64,000 bases of DNA from Pelomonas sp. Root1217 (GCF_001425705.1 NZ_LMDC01000012.1:127402-191401); one strand, 5' to 3'; shown: positions 36,238 to 46,064, numbered from the stretch's first letter. Notes: generated by a model not told the origin, from the letters alone. Numbers and translations are program-made.

Positions 36238-36660
36238 ATGACTGACATCACCATCTTCCACAACCCCAAGTGCGGCACTTCGCGCAATGTGCTGGCGCTG
36301 ATCCGCCATGCAGGCTTGGAGCCGCGCATCGTCGAGTACATGCAAACGCCGCCGAGCCGCGACGAGATCCGCGCACTGGCGGCGGCTACCGGCCAGCCCT
36401 TGCGCGCGTTGCTGCGCAAGAAGGAGGCCGTCTTCACCGAGCTGGGCCTCGCCGATCCGGCTCTGAGCGATGACGCCCTGCTGGACGCGATCCAGCAGCA
36501 TCCGGTGCTGCTGAACCGCCCCATCGTCGTGACGTCCCTGGGCACGGCGCTGTGCCGTCCGTCGGAGGCGGTGCTGGAGCTGCTGCCCGTCGGGCCGTTG
36601 CCGCCCTTCACCAAGTCTGACGGCGAAGTCGTGCACGACCACGGCCGTCGGCTCGGCTGA
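36238..36660 (+). CDS. arsC: Arsenate reductase, glutaredoxin-dependent ArsC type
   Basis: The product is 140 residues. The catalytic Cys is in FHNPKCGTSRN near residue 12. LLRKKEAVFTELGL and the C-terminal HPVLLNRPIVVT and CRPSE supply the other active-site residues of the ArsC/Spx fold. It reduces arsenate to arsenite with glutathione and glutaredoxin. No arsenite pump or ArsR is nearby, so it may serve another thiol-redox role. AGGAGA-like bases (GGAGAAAG) precede the ATG. Confidence 0.88.
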   Translation: MTDITIFHNPKCGTSRNVLALIRHAGLEPRIVEYMQTPPSRDEIRALAAATGQPLRALLRKKEAVFTELGLADPALSDDALLDAIQQHPVLLNRPIVVTSLGTALCRPSEAVLELLPVGPLPPFTKSDGEVVHDHGRRLG

Positions 36661-36663
36661 GGT

Positions 36664-37515
36664 TCAGGCCGGAAAGTCCGTCGACGCGGCCACCTCGCGC
36701 CACTCGGCCGTCTCGCGCTCGACAAAGGCATGCTTGTCGGCAATGGCCTGCAGCGTGTCCGTGCCCAGCGGCAGGCGCAGCGGCGGGGTCTTGGCATCGA
36801 CCAGGGTCAGCATGGCTTGCGCCAGGCGCTCGGGGTCACCGGGCTGGTTGAGGCTGATGCGCTTGGCGGCCTCGCGCACCTGGCCGGCGCTGGCGGCGTA
36901 GTCGCCCAGCTCGCGCGGCGACGTGACCAGGGACTGGCCTTCGAGGAACTCAGTGCGGAAATAACCGGGCTCGACGACGGTGGCATGGATGCCCAGCGGC
37001 GCGAGCTCGGCATGCAGGGCCTCGGTGATGCCCTCGACGGCGAACTTGGTCGAGCAGTAGACGCCGAAGCCCGCGGCCGAGCGCACCCCGCCGAGCGACG
37101 AGATGTTGATGACATGGCCGCTGCGGCGCTCGCGCATCTGCGGCAGCACGGCACGGGTCACGTTGAGCAGGCCGAAGACATTGGTCTCGTAGAGCCGCCG
37201 CACTTCGTCGACGCTGGCTTCCTCGACGGCACCGAGCAGGCCGTAGCCAGCGTTGTTGACAAGGATGTCGATGCGACCGAAGCGGGCCAGCGCGGCGGCC
37301 GTGGCCCGAGCGGCCTGGGCTTCGTCGGTGACGTCCAGGGCCACGGCCAACAGGCCGGACTGGGTGCCCAAGCGCCTCTCGATGCTGGCGGCGTCACGGG
37401 CCGTAGCGACGACGGCGTCGCCATGGGCCAGGGCGGCTTCGGTAATGCGTGCGCCGATGCCGCGCGAGGCGCCGGTGATCAACCAGACGCGCTTGAAGGT
37501 GGGGATGGTGGTCAT
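36664..37515 (-). CDS. SDR family oxidoreductase
   Basis: The product is 283 residues, a classical short-chain dehydrogenase. TGASRGIG (cofactor loop), NNAGYG, ISSLGG with the catalytic Ser, and YCSTK (YxxxK) are all present. The long C-terminal tail and the VEPGYFRTEFL segment match SDRs of the family acting on ketones. The substrate is unknown. It is divergent from a LysR gene that probably controls it; the tail is 3 bases from the arsC stop. Confidence 0.9.
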   Translation of the reverse strand: MTTIPTFKRVWLITGASRGIGARITEAALAHGDAVVATARDAASIERRLGTQSGLLAVALDVTDEAQAARATAAALARFGRIDILVNNAGYGLLGAVEEASVDEVRRLYETNVFGLLNVTRAVLPQMRERRSGHVINISSLGGVRSAAGFGVYCSTKFAVEGITEALHAELAPLGIHATVVEPGYFRTEFLEGQSLVTSPRELGDYAASAGQVREAAKRISLNQPGDPERLAQAMLTLVDAKTPPLRLPLGTDTLQAIADKHAFVERETAEWREVAASTDFPA

Positions 37516-37600
37516 GTTGGGCTCCAGGGCTTGGGGTGATTGAGGTGTCGGCCGATGGAGCGAAATTTAGGCATTCGATTGCTGCTCAACTAGCCCAGAA

Positions 37601-37616
37601 TTAATGCATTCATTAA
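37601..37616. promoter_or_regulatory. Palindrome in a LysR/SDR divergent promoter
   Basis: TTAATG-CATT-CATTAA is a perfect inverted repeat with 6-base arms in the AT-rich gap between the SDR gene (start 37515) and the LysR gene (start 37627). LysR regulators usually bind such sites between their own gene and a divergent target. The site is 10 bases from the LysR start, which suggests autorepression. Confidence 0.55.
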
Positions 37617-37626
37617 CAAGCAATTC

Positions 37627-38586
37627 GTGACAGTGGCCTTCAACGAACTGCGCGCCATCACCACCTTCACCAAGGCCGCCGAGCTGGGCAGCCTGCGCCA
37701 GGCTGCCGTGGCCCAGGGCATCACGCCGCAGGCGGCCAGCCAGGCGTTGACGCAGCTGGAGAGCTACCTCGGCGTACGCCTCTTCCACCGCACGACGCGA
37801 CGGCTCAGCCTGACCGAGGAGGGCGAGCGTTTCCTCGGCGCCGCCGCACCCGGCCTGCAGGCCTTGCAGCGCGCATTGCACGGCGCGCGCCAGGGCCGAG
37901 ACGTCATCGCCGGGCCGCTGCGTATCACGGCCTCGCGCTCGCTGATGCTGCCGGTGCTGTGGCCGGTGCTGGAGGAGTTCTGCGCCCGCCACCCCGACGT
38001 CGAGCCCGATGTGCAGTTGGACGACCGCATCGGCGACTGGGTGGCAGACCGCGTCGACGTGGGCTTTAGGGCCGGCACGCCGCCGGGCGAAGGCCTGATC
38101 GCCCGCCATCTGCTGCCGCTGCAGCTGATCGTCTGCGCCGCACCCGCCTATATCGCCCGGCATGGCGCGCCGCAGAGCATCGACGAGCTGGCCCAGCACC
38201 GCTGCAGCGGCTTTCGGCACCCGAGCACGGGCAAGCCCATGCCCTGGGAGTTCCTGGTTGGCGACGAGATCGTCGGGCACGACGTCGCTTCGGTCTTCAT
38301 GACCAACGATGTCGAACTGGAGGCCAATGTCGTCGTGGCCGGCCAGTGCATCGGCCAGCTCGTCGGCGCCACCGCCGCCCCGCTGATCCGCAGCGGCCAG
38401 CTCGTGCCGCTGCTGACCCAGCATGTCTGCGCCCATCTTGGCCTGTACCTGTACTACGGCAGCCGCGTGGCCCAGCCGGCGCGGGTGCGGGCCTTCATCG
38501 ACCTCGTCGTTGAGCGCGTGGTGGGCAACTCGGCCTGGGTGGTCAGCGCTCAGGAGCTGGCTGCGGCCGCTGGCGGGCGCCGCTGA
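37627..38586 (+). CDS. LysR-family transcriptional regulator
   Basis: The product is 319 residues. The N-terminal winged helix-turn-helix (FTKAAELGSLRQAAVAQGITPQAASQALTQLE) is followed by the typical linker and a type-2 periplasmic-binding-like effector domain from about residue 90. It is close to the group that regulates nearby oxidoreductases. GTG 37627 is used; a second GTG two codons in is also possible. A palindrome lies in the short divergent gap to the SDR gene, its likely target. Confidence 0.88.
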   Translation: MTVAFNELRAITTFTKAAELGSLRQAAVAQGITPQAASQALTQLESYLGVRLFHRTTRRLSLTEEGERFLGAAAPGLQALQRALHGARQGRDVIAGPLRITASRSLMLPVLWPVLEEFCARHPDVEPDVQLDDRIGDWVADRVDVGFRAGTPPGEGLIARHLLPLQLIVCAAPAYIARHGAPQSIDELAQHRCSGFRHPSTGKPMPWEFLVGDEIVGHDVASVFMTNDVELEANVVVAGQCIGQLVGATAAPLIRSGQLVPLLTQHVCAHLGLYLYYGSRVAQPARVRAFIDLVVERVVGNSAWVVSAQELAAAAGGRR

Positions 38587-38677
38587 GCGGATAACAACCC
38601 GACGCGATTCGTAAAGCCTGGGCACATCGCGAAAGCAAACACTGCAGAAGGGGAGGGCATCTGAATTGGAGGCTCTC

Positions 38678-39865
38678 ATGAACTACAGAACCCGGAGCGT
38701 ATGCGCGGCGGCCGTGGCCCTGGCGGCTTGCGGCGGTGGTGGCGGCGATGCTGGCACTCCTGTCACGACGCCCTCGAACAGCACCTCGGGCACGCTGGCT
38801 CTGAGCCTGACCGATGCGCCGGCCTGCGGCTTCGACCATGTCTATGTGACGGTGCAGAAGGTCCGCGTCAACGCCAGCGCCGACGCCGCCGAAGATGGCG
38901 CCGGCTGGACGGACCTGGTGGTGGGCCCGACACAGCGCTTTGACCTGCTGGCGCTGCAGAACGGCGTGCTCGCCAGCCTGGGCCAGGTGCCGCTCGCCGT
39001 GGGCCATTACGCGCAGCTGCGCCTAGTGCTGGCCGAGAACGGCGGCGCCACACCGCTGGCCAACTCGGTCGTTCCCACGGGCGGCAGCGAGGTCGCGCTG
39101 AAGACGCCCAGCGGCCAGCAGAGCGGCCTCAAGCTCAATGCCAGCATCGACATCGCGGCCAACCAGATGGCCGACTTCGTGCTGGATTTCGACGCCTGCA
39201 AGTCCGTCGTCACGGCCGGCAACTCGGGCCAATACCTGCTCAAGCCCGTCGTCGCCGTCGTGCCCAACTTGCTGTCGGGCGTCAGCGGCTATGTGGATGC
39301 GAGCGTCGCCTATGGCGGCACCCAGGTCAGCCTGCAACAGGGCGGCGTCGTGCTCAAGGCCACCGCGCCGGACAGCAGCGGCAAGTTCATGCTCACGCCG
39401 GTGGCACCGGGCAGCTACGACCTCGTCATCAAGTCCGCGGCCCGAGCCACCATGGTCGTGACCGGCGTGCCGGTGACGGCCAATACCGTGACGGCCGTCA
39501 GCACCAGCGTCGCGCCGCTGTCGCCCGCCCCGGCCATCGATGGCCAGACCATGGGCACGGTGATGGTGGATGGCGTTCCCAACACGGCGGCTGTCGCGGC
39601 GACGCAGAAGCTGGCCGGCGGCAGCATCGTGACCGTCGCCGAGACGATGTCGGACTCGACGACCGGCGCCTTCAAGCTGACCTTGCCCGCCGCGCCGCCC
39701 TGGGTGGCGCCCTATGCTGCGGCGCCGGCCAGCCTGGTATTTGCCGCGGACGCGACGGCCGGCCTGTCCTACTCCTTCAACGCCAGCCTCAACGGCACGG
39801 TCAAGGTCGTCGGCCCCTTGGCCGTCACGGCGGGTGGCACGCTGACGGTCAACTTCGGCTTCTAA
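38678..39865 (+). CDS. DUF4382 domain lipoprotein
   Basis: The product is 395 residues. The signal peptide ends LAACGGGGG, a lipobox followed by the Gly-rich tether common in exported lipoproteins. The first half is a DUF4382 domain (LSLTDAPACGFDHVYVTVQKVRV and a strand-rich continuation). The second half has carboxypeptidase-regulatory-like beta repeats (VSLQQGGVVLKATAPDSSGKF and a TTGAFKLTLP copy). It probably sits on the outer membrane; function unknown. GGAGG precedes ATG 38678. The tail overlaps the convergent SDR gene by four bases. Confidence 0.82.
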   Translation: MNYRTRSVCAAAVALAACGGGGGDAGTPVTTPSNSTSGTLALSLTDAPACGFDHVYVTVQKVRVNASADAAEDGAGWTDLVVGPTQRFDLLALQNGVLASLGQVPLAVGHYAQLRLVLAENGGATPLANSVVPTGGSEVALKTPSGQQSGLKLNASIDIAANQMADFVLDFDACKSVVTAGNSGQYLLKPVVAVVPNLLSGVSGYVDASVAYGGTQVSLQQGGVVLKATAPDSSGKFMLTPVAPGSYDLVIKSAARATMVVTGVPVTANTVTAVSTSVAPLSPAPAIDGQTMGTVMVDGVPNTAAVAATQKLAGGSIVTVAETMSDSTTGAFKLTLPAAPPWVAPYAAAPASLVFAADATAGLSYSFNASLNGTVKVVGPLAVTAGGTLTVNFGF

Positions 39866-40761
39866 ACGGGAGTGGGCTTGAGCAGGTCCGCGATGCCGAT
39901 GCGCGCGGCAAAGTCATCGCGCACCCGCTCGGCCACCTCGGTCACCGCCGCCGCGCCGTCGTCCATGAAGTCGACGACCGAGCGGAAGGGCCGCTCGCCA
40001 TGCGCCAGGCCCACGACGCGCACGACCTCGTCGGCGACGGCCTGCGGGTCGGCTTCGGGCGGCATCAGCGCGGTCAGGCGGGCGCCGATCTGGTCCATCA
40101 GGCCGGCGTAACGGGCGTAGGCCGCGGCCTTGGCTTCGTCGGCTGGCTTGCCGGCGTTGGCGAAGTGGTCGGTGCCGCTGGTGAAGGCGCCGGGCACGAC
40201 GATGCTGGTCTCGATGCCGAAGCGAGCCAGCTCGAAGCTCATGGTCACGGCCAGCGAGTCCATGGCCGCCTTGGCCGCGGCGTAGGGGCCGAGGAAGGGC
40301 GGGAAGCCGCCGCGCGTCGTCGTGCTGCCAATCCACAGTAGCAGGCCGCGCTGCTGTTCACGCAGCACCGGCAGGGCCGCGCGGTTGACGCGTTGGGCGC
40401 CGAGCACATTGGTGTCGAGGACGGCGCTGATCTCTTCCGGCGTGTAGGCCTCGGCCGGCCCGACGACGAGGTGGCCGGCGTTGTGCATGACGACGTCCAG
40501 GCGCCCCTGCTCGGCCACGATGGTGGCGACGGCCGCGTCGGCACTGTGCTGCGACAGCACGTCCAGCTCCACGACGCGCAGGTCCAGGCCGCGGGCAAAG
40601 CTCCAGTCACGCAGCTCGCGGGCCCTGGCCGAGTTCTTGGCCGCGACGCCGCGCATGCTGGCGTAGACGGTGTGGCCGGCGGTGGCCAGGGCAAGGGCGC
40701 TCAGCTTGCCGATGCCGCTGGAAGCACCGGTGACGAGGATGACTTGTTGTTGGTTGTTCAT
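39862..40761 (-). CDS. SDR family oxidoreductase
   Basis: The product is 299 residues. The motifs TGASSGIG, HNAGH (in place of NNAG), GSTTTRGG with the catalytic Ser in WIGST and YAAAK are seen. The C-terminal extension (FRSVVDFMDDGAAAVTEV) is longer than in simple FabG-like enzymes. It starts 15 bases after the stop of the upstream SDR gene (40776-41534), so the two are probably co-transcribed. The substrate is unknown. Confidence 0.88.
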   Translation of the reverse strand: MNNQQQVILVTGASSGIGKLSALALATAGHTVYASMRGVAAKNSARARELRDWSFARGLDLRVVELDVLSQHSADAAVATIVAEQGRLDVVMHNAGHLVVGPAEAYTPEEISAVLDTNVLGAQRVNRAALPVLREQQRGLLLWIGSTTTRGGFPPFLGPYAAAKAAMDSLAVTMSFELARFGIETSIVVPGAFTSGTDHFANAGKPADEAKAAAYARYAGLMDQIGARLTALMPPEADPQAVADEVVRVVGLAHGERPFRSVVDFMDDGAAAVTEVAERVRDDFAARIGIADLLKPTPV

Positions 40762-40775
40762 GATGCTGTCCTCCT

Positions 40776-41534
40776 TCAGACGATGCCGCCGTTGACGCGC
40801 ACCGTCTGGCCGTTCACCCAGGCGCCTTGCGGCCCGGCCAGCACGCCGACCATCGCCGCGATGTCCTCGGGCTGGCCCAGGCGCTCCAGCGGCGCCATCC
40901 TGGCCAGGCGCTCGACCTGCTCGGGCGTCTTGCCGTTCAGGAACAGGTTCGTCGCCGTCGGGCCGGGTGCCACCGCATTGACGGTGATGGCCTTGCCGCG
41001 CAGCTCCTTGGCGAGGATGTTGGTCATGGTCTCGATGGCGCTCTTGGTGGCGGCGTAGACGGCATAGCCCGGCAGGGCCAGACCGATGACGCTCGTCGAG
41101 AAATTGATGATGCGGCCGCCGTGGCGCAGGCGCTTCGCGGCTTCGCGCATGGCGAGAAAGCTGCCCTTCACGTTGATGTCGAAGAGGCGGTCAAAGGTCG
41201 CGTCATCGGTGTCGGCCAGGTGGGGCAGCTCGTTGGCCATGGCGCCGGCGTTGTTGACGAGCACGTCCACGCCGCCGAAGGCCTCGGTGGCGGCGTCGAA
41301 CAGCAGCCTGGCGGCGCCGGCAGCGGCCACGTCTGCCTGCACGGCGATGGCGCGGCCGCCACGCTCCACGATCGCATCGACGACCTTTTGCGCTTCAACA
41401 GCATTGCCGGCGTAGTTGACGACGACGGCGTGGCCATCGGCCGCCAGCTGCCGGGCGATCGCCGCGCCGATGCCCCGCGAGGCGCCGGTGACGATGGCGA
41501 CGGGGGAAGAGGAAGAAGAAGTGGTGTTGCTCAC
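40776..41534 (-). CDS. SDR family oxidoreductase (FabG-like)
   Basis: The product is 252 residues, a classical SDR with TGASRGIG, NNAGA, the catalytic Ser in NFSTSVIG, and YAATK. The ending GAWVNGQTVRVNGGIV is the usual tetramer-forming C terminus. It heads a two-gene SDR unit and is divergent from a LysR gene; the 142-base gap between them holds inverted repeats that suit LysR control. Confidence 0.9.
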   Translation of the reverse strand: MSNTTSSSSSPVAIVTGASRGIGAAIARQLAADGHAVVVNYAGNAVEAQKVVDAIVERGGRAIAVQADVAAAGAARLLFDAATEAFGGVDVLVNNAGAMANELPHLADTDDATFDRLFDINVKGSFLAMREAAKRLRHGGRIINFSTSVIGLALPGYAVYAATKSAIETMTNILAKELRGKAITVNAVAPGPTATNLFLNGKTPEQVERLARMAPLERLGQPEDIAAMVGVLAGPQGAWVNGQTVRVNGGIV

Positions 41535-41597
41535 GGGGTGCTCCAGGTCGTTGGGTTGGAAGGCAGGACCGAGGAGCGGCCCTGTGAGTTCAATGTA

Positions 41598-41632
41598 TTG
41601 TTCGATCGCTTTCGGATAAATCAGACGAACAA
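41598..41632. promoter_or_regulatory. Inverted repeats in the SDR/LysR divergent promoter
   Basis: TTGTTCG and CGAACAA form arms 21 bases apart within the AT-rich gap. A second pair, CCAATT (41644-41649) and AATTGG (41659-41664), lies closer to the LysR start. The region is unusually AT-rich for this genome, as expected of a promoter. Binding by the adjacent LysR protein is inferred. Confidence 0.5.
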
Positions 41633-41676
41633 GACATCACAATCCAATTCAACTAAACAATTGGAGCCAAACGGCC

Positions 41677-42570
41677 ATGGACCGACTCGATGCGATGCGC
41701 CTGTTCGTGCGCATCGTCGACCTGGCCAGCTTCACCAAGGCCGCCGACGAACTGCAGCTGCCGCGCGCGTCCGTCAGCCTGGCCCTGCAGCAGCTGGAGG
41801 CCCGCCTGGGCGTGCGCCTGCTGAACCGCACGACGCGGCATGTCAGCCCGACGCTGGATGGCCAGGCCTATTACCTGCGTTGCCAGCAGATCCTGCAGGA
41901 CGTCGGCGAGGCCGAGGACTTGTTCCGCAGCAGCCAGTTGAAGCCGCGCGGCAGGCTGCGCGTGGACATGCAGGGCAACCAGGCCCAGCGCTTCGTGCTG
42001 CCCTTCCTCGGCGACTTCCATGCCCGCTACCCCGACGTCGAGCTGGAGATCGGCCTGGGCGACCGCTTTGTCGACTTGGTGCGCGAGGGCGTGGACTGCG
42101 TGCTGCGCTCAGGCGAGCCCAAAGACTCGTCGATGGTGGGCCGGCGCGTCGCCCAACTGCGCCAGGTGACGTGTGCGAGCCGCGACTACATCGCCCGCCG
42201 CGGCCTGCCGCGCACGCTGGAGGAGTTCGCCACCCACCAGGCCGTCAACTACATCGGCAGCAGTGGCCGCGTTTTGCCCTTCGACTTCATCGTCGATGGC
42301 GAACCGATCAGCCTGGCGCTGCCCGGCCCGGTCACCGTCAGCAGCGCAACGGCCTATGGCGCCTGCTGCCTGGCCGGCCTGGGCTTCATGCAAGCGCCGC
42401 GCTACAACTTCGAGGCGGAACTGGCGAGCGGCGAGCTGGTCGAGGTGTTTGCCGACTGGCAGCCGGCGCCGCTGCCGGTGTATGTGCTCTATCCCCACGC
42501 CCGCCAGCTGTCGTCGCGGGTGCGGGTGTTTGTGGATTGGCTGGCGGAGAGGATGGCGAGCGCGAGTTGA
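41677..42570 (+). CDS. LysR-family transcriptional regulator
   Basis: The product is 297 residues. The winged helix (MRLFVRIVDLASFTKAADEL then ASVSLALQQLEARLGVRLLNRTTR) and the effector-binding domain belong to the CrgA/AaeR-like group of LysR regulators. It is divergent from the two-gene SDR unit and probably controls it. A TTGGAG site is present just before the ATG. Confidence 0.9.
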   Translation: MDRLDAMRLFVRIVDLASFTKAADELQLPRASVSLALQQLEARLGVRLLNRTTRHVSPTLDGQAYYLRCQQILQDVGEAEDLFRSSQLKPRGRLRVDMQGNQAQRFVLPFLGDFHARYPDVELEIGLGDRFVDLVREGVDCVLRSGEPKDSSMVGRRVAQLRQVTCASRDYIARRGLPRTLEEFATHQAVNYIGSSGRVLPFDFIVDGEPISLALPGPVTVSSATAYGACCLAGLGFMQAPRYNFEAELASGELVEVFADWQPAPLPVYVLYPHARQLSSRVRVFVDWLAERMASAS

Positions 42571-42630
42571 GCGGCGGGCGAACTACTAGGATGCGTCTTG
42601 CCGGGCCGATCCTGGCGAGGAGAGCATCCC

Positions 42631-43419
42631 ATGCCGATCTCTTGCACTCGCTCTGGTAAATGGCGCCGCTGCGTTCGCGCCGCCGCGCTGATCGCAGCCG
42701 GTCTGCTGGGCCATGCGATCAGCTTGGCCGCCGAGACGGTGGACCAAGTGATCGCCGAGGTGAAAGCCCGTGACGCTGAACTGTCCGCGGCGCATGGACG
42801 CGGCGATATGGCCACCTATCTGCAAGGCCTGTCCAAGCACTATGTCTACATCGACGTCGGCGGCCGTCGTGTCACGGCCGAGAAGCTGTCGACGCGGCGC
42901 AGCAATGACCAGCTTCGTCAGGTCGCCTCCGAGACGCTGGAAGAAGAAAGCCTGCGCGTCTCCGAAAGCGTGGTGCTGCTCAGCGGCCTCGAGCGCGCCA
43001 GCTTCACCTATTTCGGCGGGCTGCCCCGGCAGGGCAGCACCCGCTGGACGGCGCTGTGGGCGCGTGAAGACGATGGCCAGTGGCGGCTTGTCGCCGAGAC
43101 CGCGACGCCGGTGACGGGTGATGGTGGCCTGCCCTTCACCGCCGCCAGGCAGCCCGAGTCGGCCGTGCGCTCCCGCCAGGGCGCATGGCTGCTGGACCTG
43201 CCTCAACCCATGCGGCTCGAGTTGAACGCCGAACGTGGAAGGCTGATCGGCACGCTGCCGGGCCAGTCGATCAAGCTGACCTTCGTGCCGGCCTCGCCCA
43301 CGCATTACTACGCCCTGGAGCGTCCGTTCGAACTGCGCTTCAGTAGCGATCGGCAGAAGCTCACCCTCGTCACCTGGGGCATCGAGACGGCCGCCCGGCG
43401 CGTGGCACCCGCGCGCTGA
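42631..43419 (+). CDS. Hypothetical exported protein with an SnoaL/NTF2-like part
   Basis: The product is 262 residues with a signal peptide (RAAALIAAGLLGHAISLAAE). Residues 35-140 (VIAEVKARDAELSAAHGRGD and a KHYVYIDVGGRRVTAEKL strand) resemble DUF4440/SnoaL-like NTF2-fold proteins. The C-terminal half (MRLELNAERGRLIGTLPGQ, RPFELRFSSDRQ) looks like a small beta domain. No catalytic motif is evident. The tail is three bases from the convergent LysR stop. Confidence 0.6.
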   Translation: MPISCTRSGKWRRCVRAAALIAAGLLGHAISLAAETVDQVIAEVKARDAELSAAHGRGDMATYLQGLSKHYVYIDVGGRRVTAEKLSTRRSNDQLRQVASETLEEESLRVSESVVLLSGLERASFTYFGGLPRQGSTRWTALWAREDDGQWRLVAETATPVTGDGGLPFTAARQPESAVRSRQGAWLLDLPQPMRLELNAERGRLIGTLPGQSIKLTFVPASPTHYYALERPFELRFSSDRQKLTLVTWGIETAARRVAPAR

Positions 43420-43422
43420 TCG

Positions 43423-44325
43423 TCAGCTGCCCGAACCCGCGACCGCCCTGAAAAGCCGGATCGCCGTCTCCGCGGCCGGCGCCAGCGTGCGGCCGCGCAG
43501 CCAGACGGCGTGGGCGTCCACGTAGAGGTCGCCGAAGGTCTTCACGCCGCGCAGCGGCTGCAGGCCCAGTTCGATGGCGGTGGGCAGCGCGCGAGGCAGC
43601 AGGGCCAGCATGTCGCCGTCGGCCGCCAGCCGCGCCAGCGTGGTCACGTCGTCGCATTCGACGACGACGGGCAGCTCGCCCGGGCTGGCAAAGCCCAGGC
43701 CCTGTGCGATGTAGACGAAGAGCTGCGGCGATGTGGACACGACGCCCAGCCCGAAGCGCGTCAGGTCGGCCGTCGTCGCGTGAGTCGAGTCCAGCAGCGG
43801 GTGGCCATCGCGGACGTAGACGCCGCCGCGGATCTGCGCCACGGGCGTCATGTCCAGGCGGCTGGCGTCGGTCAACATGCGGCGGTCGGCGACGAAGAAC
43901 TCGATGGCTTCGTCGGCCAACAGCGTCAGCAGGCTCGGCACATTGCCGTAGCGAACGCGCGCCACGACTTGCGGCGCCTGGCGGCGCAGCTCGGCCAGCA
44001 GCGGCGGCACCAGCACGGCGGCCGGCACCGGCCCGGCGCCAAAGGCCAGTTCGCCCAGCAGGCCGCCGCGCAACAGCTCGGCGTCGCGCTCCAGGCAGTC
44101 GGCGTCGAATACAAGGCGGCGGGCGCGCTCCACCAGCGTGCGGCCGGCCGGCGTCAGCACCGCGCCCAGCGGCCCGCGCTCGAACAGGCGCAGCCCCCAA
44201 TGGGCCTCGAGGGCCTGGATGCTGCGGCTGAAGGCGGCCTGGCTCAGGTGCACGCGCTCCGCTGCGGCGACGAAGCGGCCTTCGTCGGCGAGGGCGATCA
44301 AGTGGCTGAGCTGGCGCAGGTTCAT
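43423..44325 (-). CDS. LysR-family transcriptional regulator, probable controller of the alkyl-sulfate module
   Basis: The product is 300 residues from ATG 44325. The DNA-binding domain (MNLRQLSHLIALADEGRFVA) and the effector domain are complete. It is divergent from a GMC dehydrogenase and an alkylsulfatase. In Pseudomonas the alkylsulfatase SdsA1 is controlled by the LysR-type SdsB1, which makes a similar role plausible here. An inverted repeat lies in the 107-base gap. An open extension to 44427 overlaps the divergent promoter and is not needed. Confidence 0.87.
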   Translation of the reverse strand: MNLRQLSHLIALADEGRFVAAAERVHLSQAAFSRSIQALEAHWGLRLFERGPLGAVLTPAGRTLVERARRLVFDADCLERDAELLRGGLLGELAFGAGPVPAAVLVPPLLAELRRQAPQVVARVRYGNVPSLLTLLADEAIEFFVADRRMLTDASRLDMTPVAQIRGGVYVRDGHPLLDSTHATTADLTRFGLGVVSTSPQLFVYIAQGLGFASPGELPVVVECDDVTTLARLAADGDMLALLPRALPTAIELGLQPLRGVKTFGDLYVDAHAVWLRGRTLAPAAETAIRLFRAVAGSGS

Positions 44326-44333
44326 ATGCAGAA

Positions 44334-44363
44334 AACGCAATGAATGCCGGCCAATTATGCGTT
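44334..44363. promoter_or_regulatory. Inverted repeat in the LysR/GMC divergent promoter
   Basis: AACGCA (44334-44339) and TGCGTT (44358-44363) are exact reverse complements 18 bases apart, 9 bases upstream of the LysR start and about 70 bases upstream of the dehydrogenase start. The size and place suit a LysR recognition site that serves both directions. Confidence 0.5.
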
Positions 44364-44432
44364 GGACGAAACGCGCGGCGGCTTCCATCCTTCGCTCCCC
44401 GGCCCGCTCAGAGGCTGGAGGAGACAAGCGCC

Positions 44433-46040
44433 GTGGAGTTCGATTACGTGATCGTGGGCGCCGGTTCGGCCGGCTGCGTGCTCGCCGCGCGCCTGAGCGA
44501 AGGCCCCGGCGTGACGGTGGCCCTGCTGGAAACCGGCGGGCCGGACAGCAGCGTGCTCATCCACGCGCCGGCCGGCGTCGTCGCCATGGTGCCCACGCGC
44601 ATCAACAACTACGCCTACCAGACCTTGCCGCAGCCGGCCTTGATGGGCCGCCGCGGCTACCAGCCGCGCGGCAGGACGCTGGGTGGCAGCAGCTCCATCA
44701 ACGCCATGCTCTATGTGCGCGGCCACCGCTACGACTACGACCAGTGGGCCGGCTTCGGCAACGCCGGCTGGAGCTACGACGAGGTGCTGCCCTATTTCCG
44801 CCGCGCCGAGCACAACGAGCAGTTCGGTGACGATCCCATGCACGGCCGCGGCGGCCCGTTGAACGTGACGCTGCCGCGCAGCGCGAGCCCCATCAACCAG
44901 GCCTTCCTCGCCGCCGCGGCCCTGCAGGGCGTGCCCCAGATTGGCGATTACAACGGCGCCGAGCAGTTCGGCTCCTTCATCTACCAAGTCACGCAGCGCA
45001 ACGGCGAGCGCTGCAGCGCCGCCAAGGCCTACCTGACCCCCAACCTCGGCCGGCCCAACCTCCAGGTCATCACCCACGCACAGGCGACCAAGCTGCGCCT
45101 GGCCAACGGCCGCGCGGTGGGCGTGGACTACCGGGTCGGCAACGAGACCCGCCTGCTGCGCGCGCGCCGCGAGGTCATCGTCAGCGCCGGCGCCTTCGGC
45201 TCGCCGCAGCTGCTGATGCTGTCCGGCATCGGTCCCGGCGCCCATCTGCAGCAGACCGGCATCGACGTGCAGCACGACCTGCCGGGCGTCGGCCAGAACC
45301 TGCAGGACCACATCGACTATGTGCAGACCTGGCGTTGCAGCTCGGACACGCCCACCTTCGGCGTCTCGCTGCGCGGCGGCGCGCGGCTGGCGCGGGCGGT
45401 GGGCGAATGGCGGTGCCATCGCACCGGCCTGCTGACCAGCAGCATTGCCGAGTCCGGCGCCTTCCTGCGCTCTTCGCCCGAGGTCAGCGTGCCCGACCTG
45501 CAGCTGGTCTTCGTGCTCGGCATCGTCGACGACCACGCCCGCAAGCTGCATTGGGGCCATGGCATCTCCTGCCATGTCGACGTGCTGCGCCCGCACAGCC
45601 GCGGCACGGTCGAGCTGGCCGGGCCCGACCCGCAGCGGGCACCGCGCATTGACCCACGCTTCCTCAGCGACGAGCGTGACATGCGGCTGCTGCTCAAGGG
45701 TGCCCAGATCCAGCAACGCCTCATCGAGTCCTCACCTTTCGATGGCTTGCGCGGCGACATGCTCTACCCAGTGCGCGCCGACGACACCGAGGCACTGGCC
45801 ACCGACATCCGTGCCCGTGCCGACACGCAATACCACCCGGTGGGCACCTGCAAGATGGGCCCATTGGGCCGCGACCCGTTGGCCGTGGTCGACGACAGGC
45901 TGCGCGTGCACGGCATCAGCGGCCTGCGCGTCGTCGATGCGTCCGTCATGCCCACCATCGTCGGCGGCAACACCAACGCCCCGACGATCATGGTGGCCGA
46001 GAAGGCCGCCGACATGATCCGCGCCGACGCGCGGATCTGA
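44433..46040 (+). CDS. GMC family oxidoreductase (alcohol/choline dehydrogenase-like)
   Basis: The product is 535 residues and binds FAD. Motifs: [18 protein letters not shown] (dinucleotide fold), [19 protein letters not shown] (signature 1), [18 protein letters not shown] (signature 2) and the C-terminal [10 protein letters not shown] with the catalytic His and [17 protein letters not shown]. It most resembles AlkJ/choline-dehydrogenase-like enzymes that oxidise alcohols to aldehydes. GTG 44433 has GGAGGAG nearby. It is read with the alkylsulfatase gene 24 bases downstream, whose product would supply long-chain alcohols. Confidence 0.9.
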   Translation: MEFDYVIVGAGSAGCVLAARLSEGPGVTVALLETGGPDSSVLIHAPAGVVAMVPTRINNYAYQTLPQPALMGRRGYQPRGRTLGGSSSINAMLYVRGHRYDYDQWAGFGNAGWSYDEVLPYFRRAEHNEQFGDDPMHGRGGPLNVTLPRSASPINQAFLAAAALQGVPQIGDYNGAEQFGSFIYQVTQRNGERCSAAKAYLTPNLGRPNLQVITHAQATKLRLANGRAVGVDYRVGNETRLLRARREVIVSAGAFGSPQLLMLSGIGPGAHLQQTGIDVQHDLPGVGQNLQDHIDYVQTWRCSSDTPTFGVSLRGGARLARAVGEWRCHRTGLLTSSIAESGAFLRSSPEVSVPDLQLVFVLGIVDDHARKLHWGHGISCHVDVLRPHSRGTVELAGPDPQRAPRIDPRFLSDERDMRLLLKGAQIQQRLIESSPFDGLRGDMLYPVRADDTEALATDIRARADTQYHPVGTCKMGPLGRDPLAVVDDRLRVHGISGLRVVDASVMPTIVGGNTNAPTIMVAEKAADMIRADARI

Positions 46041-46064
46041 CAACAACAACGAGAGGAGACGACG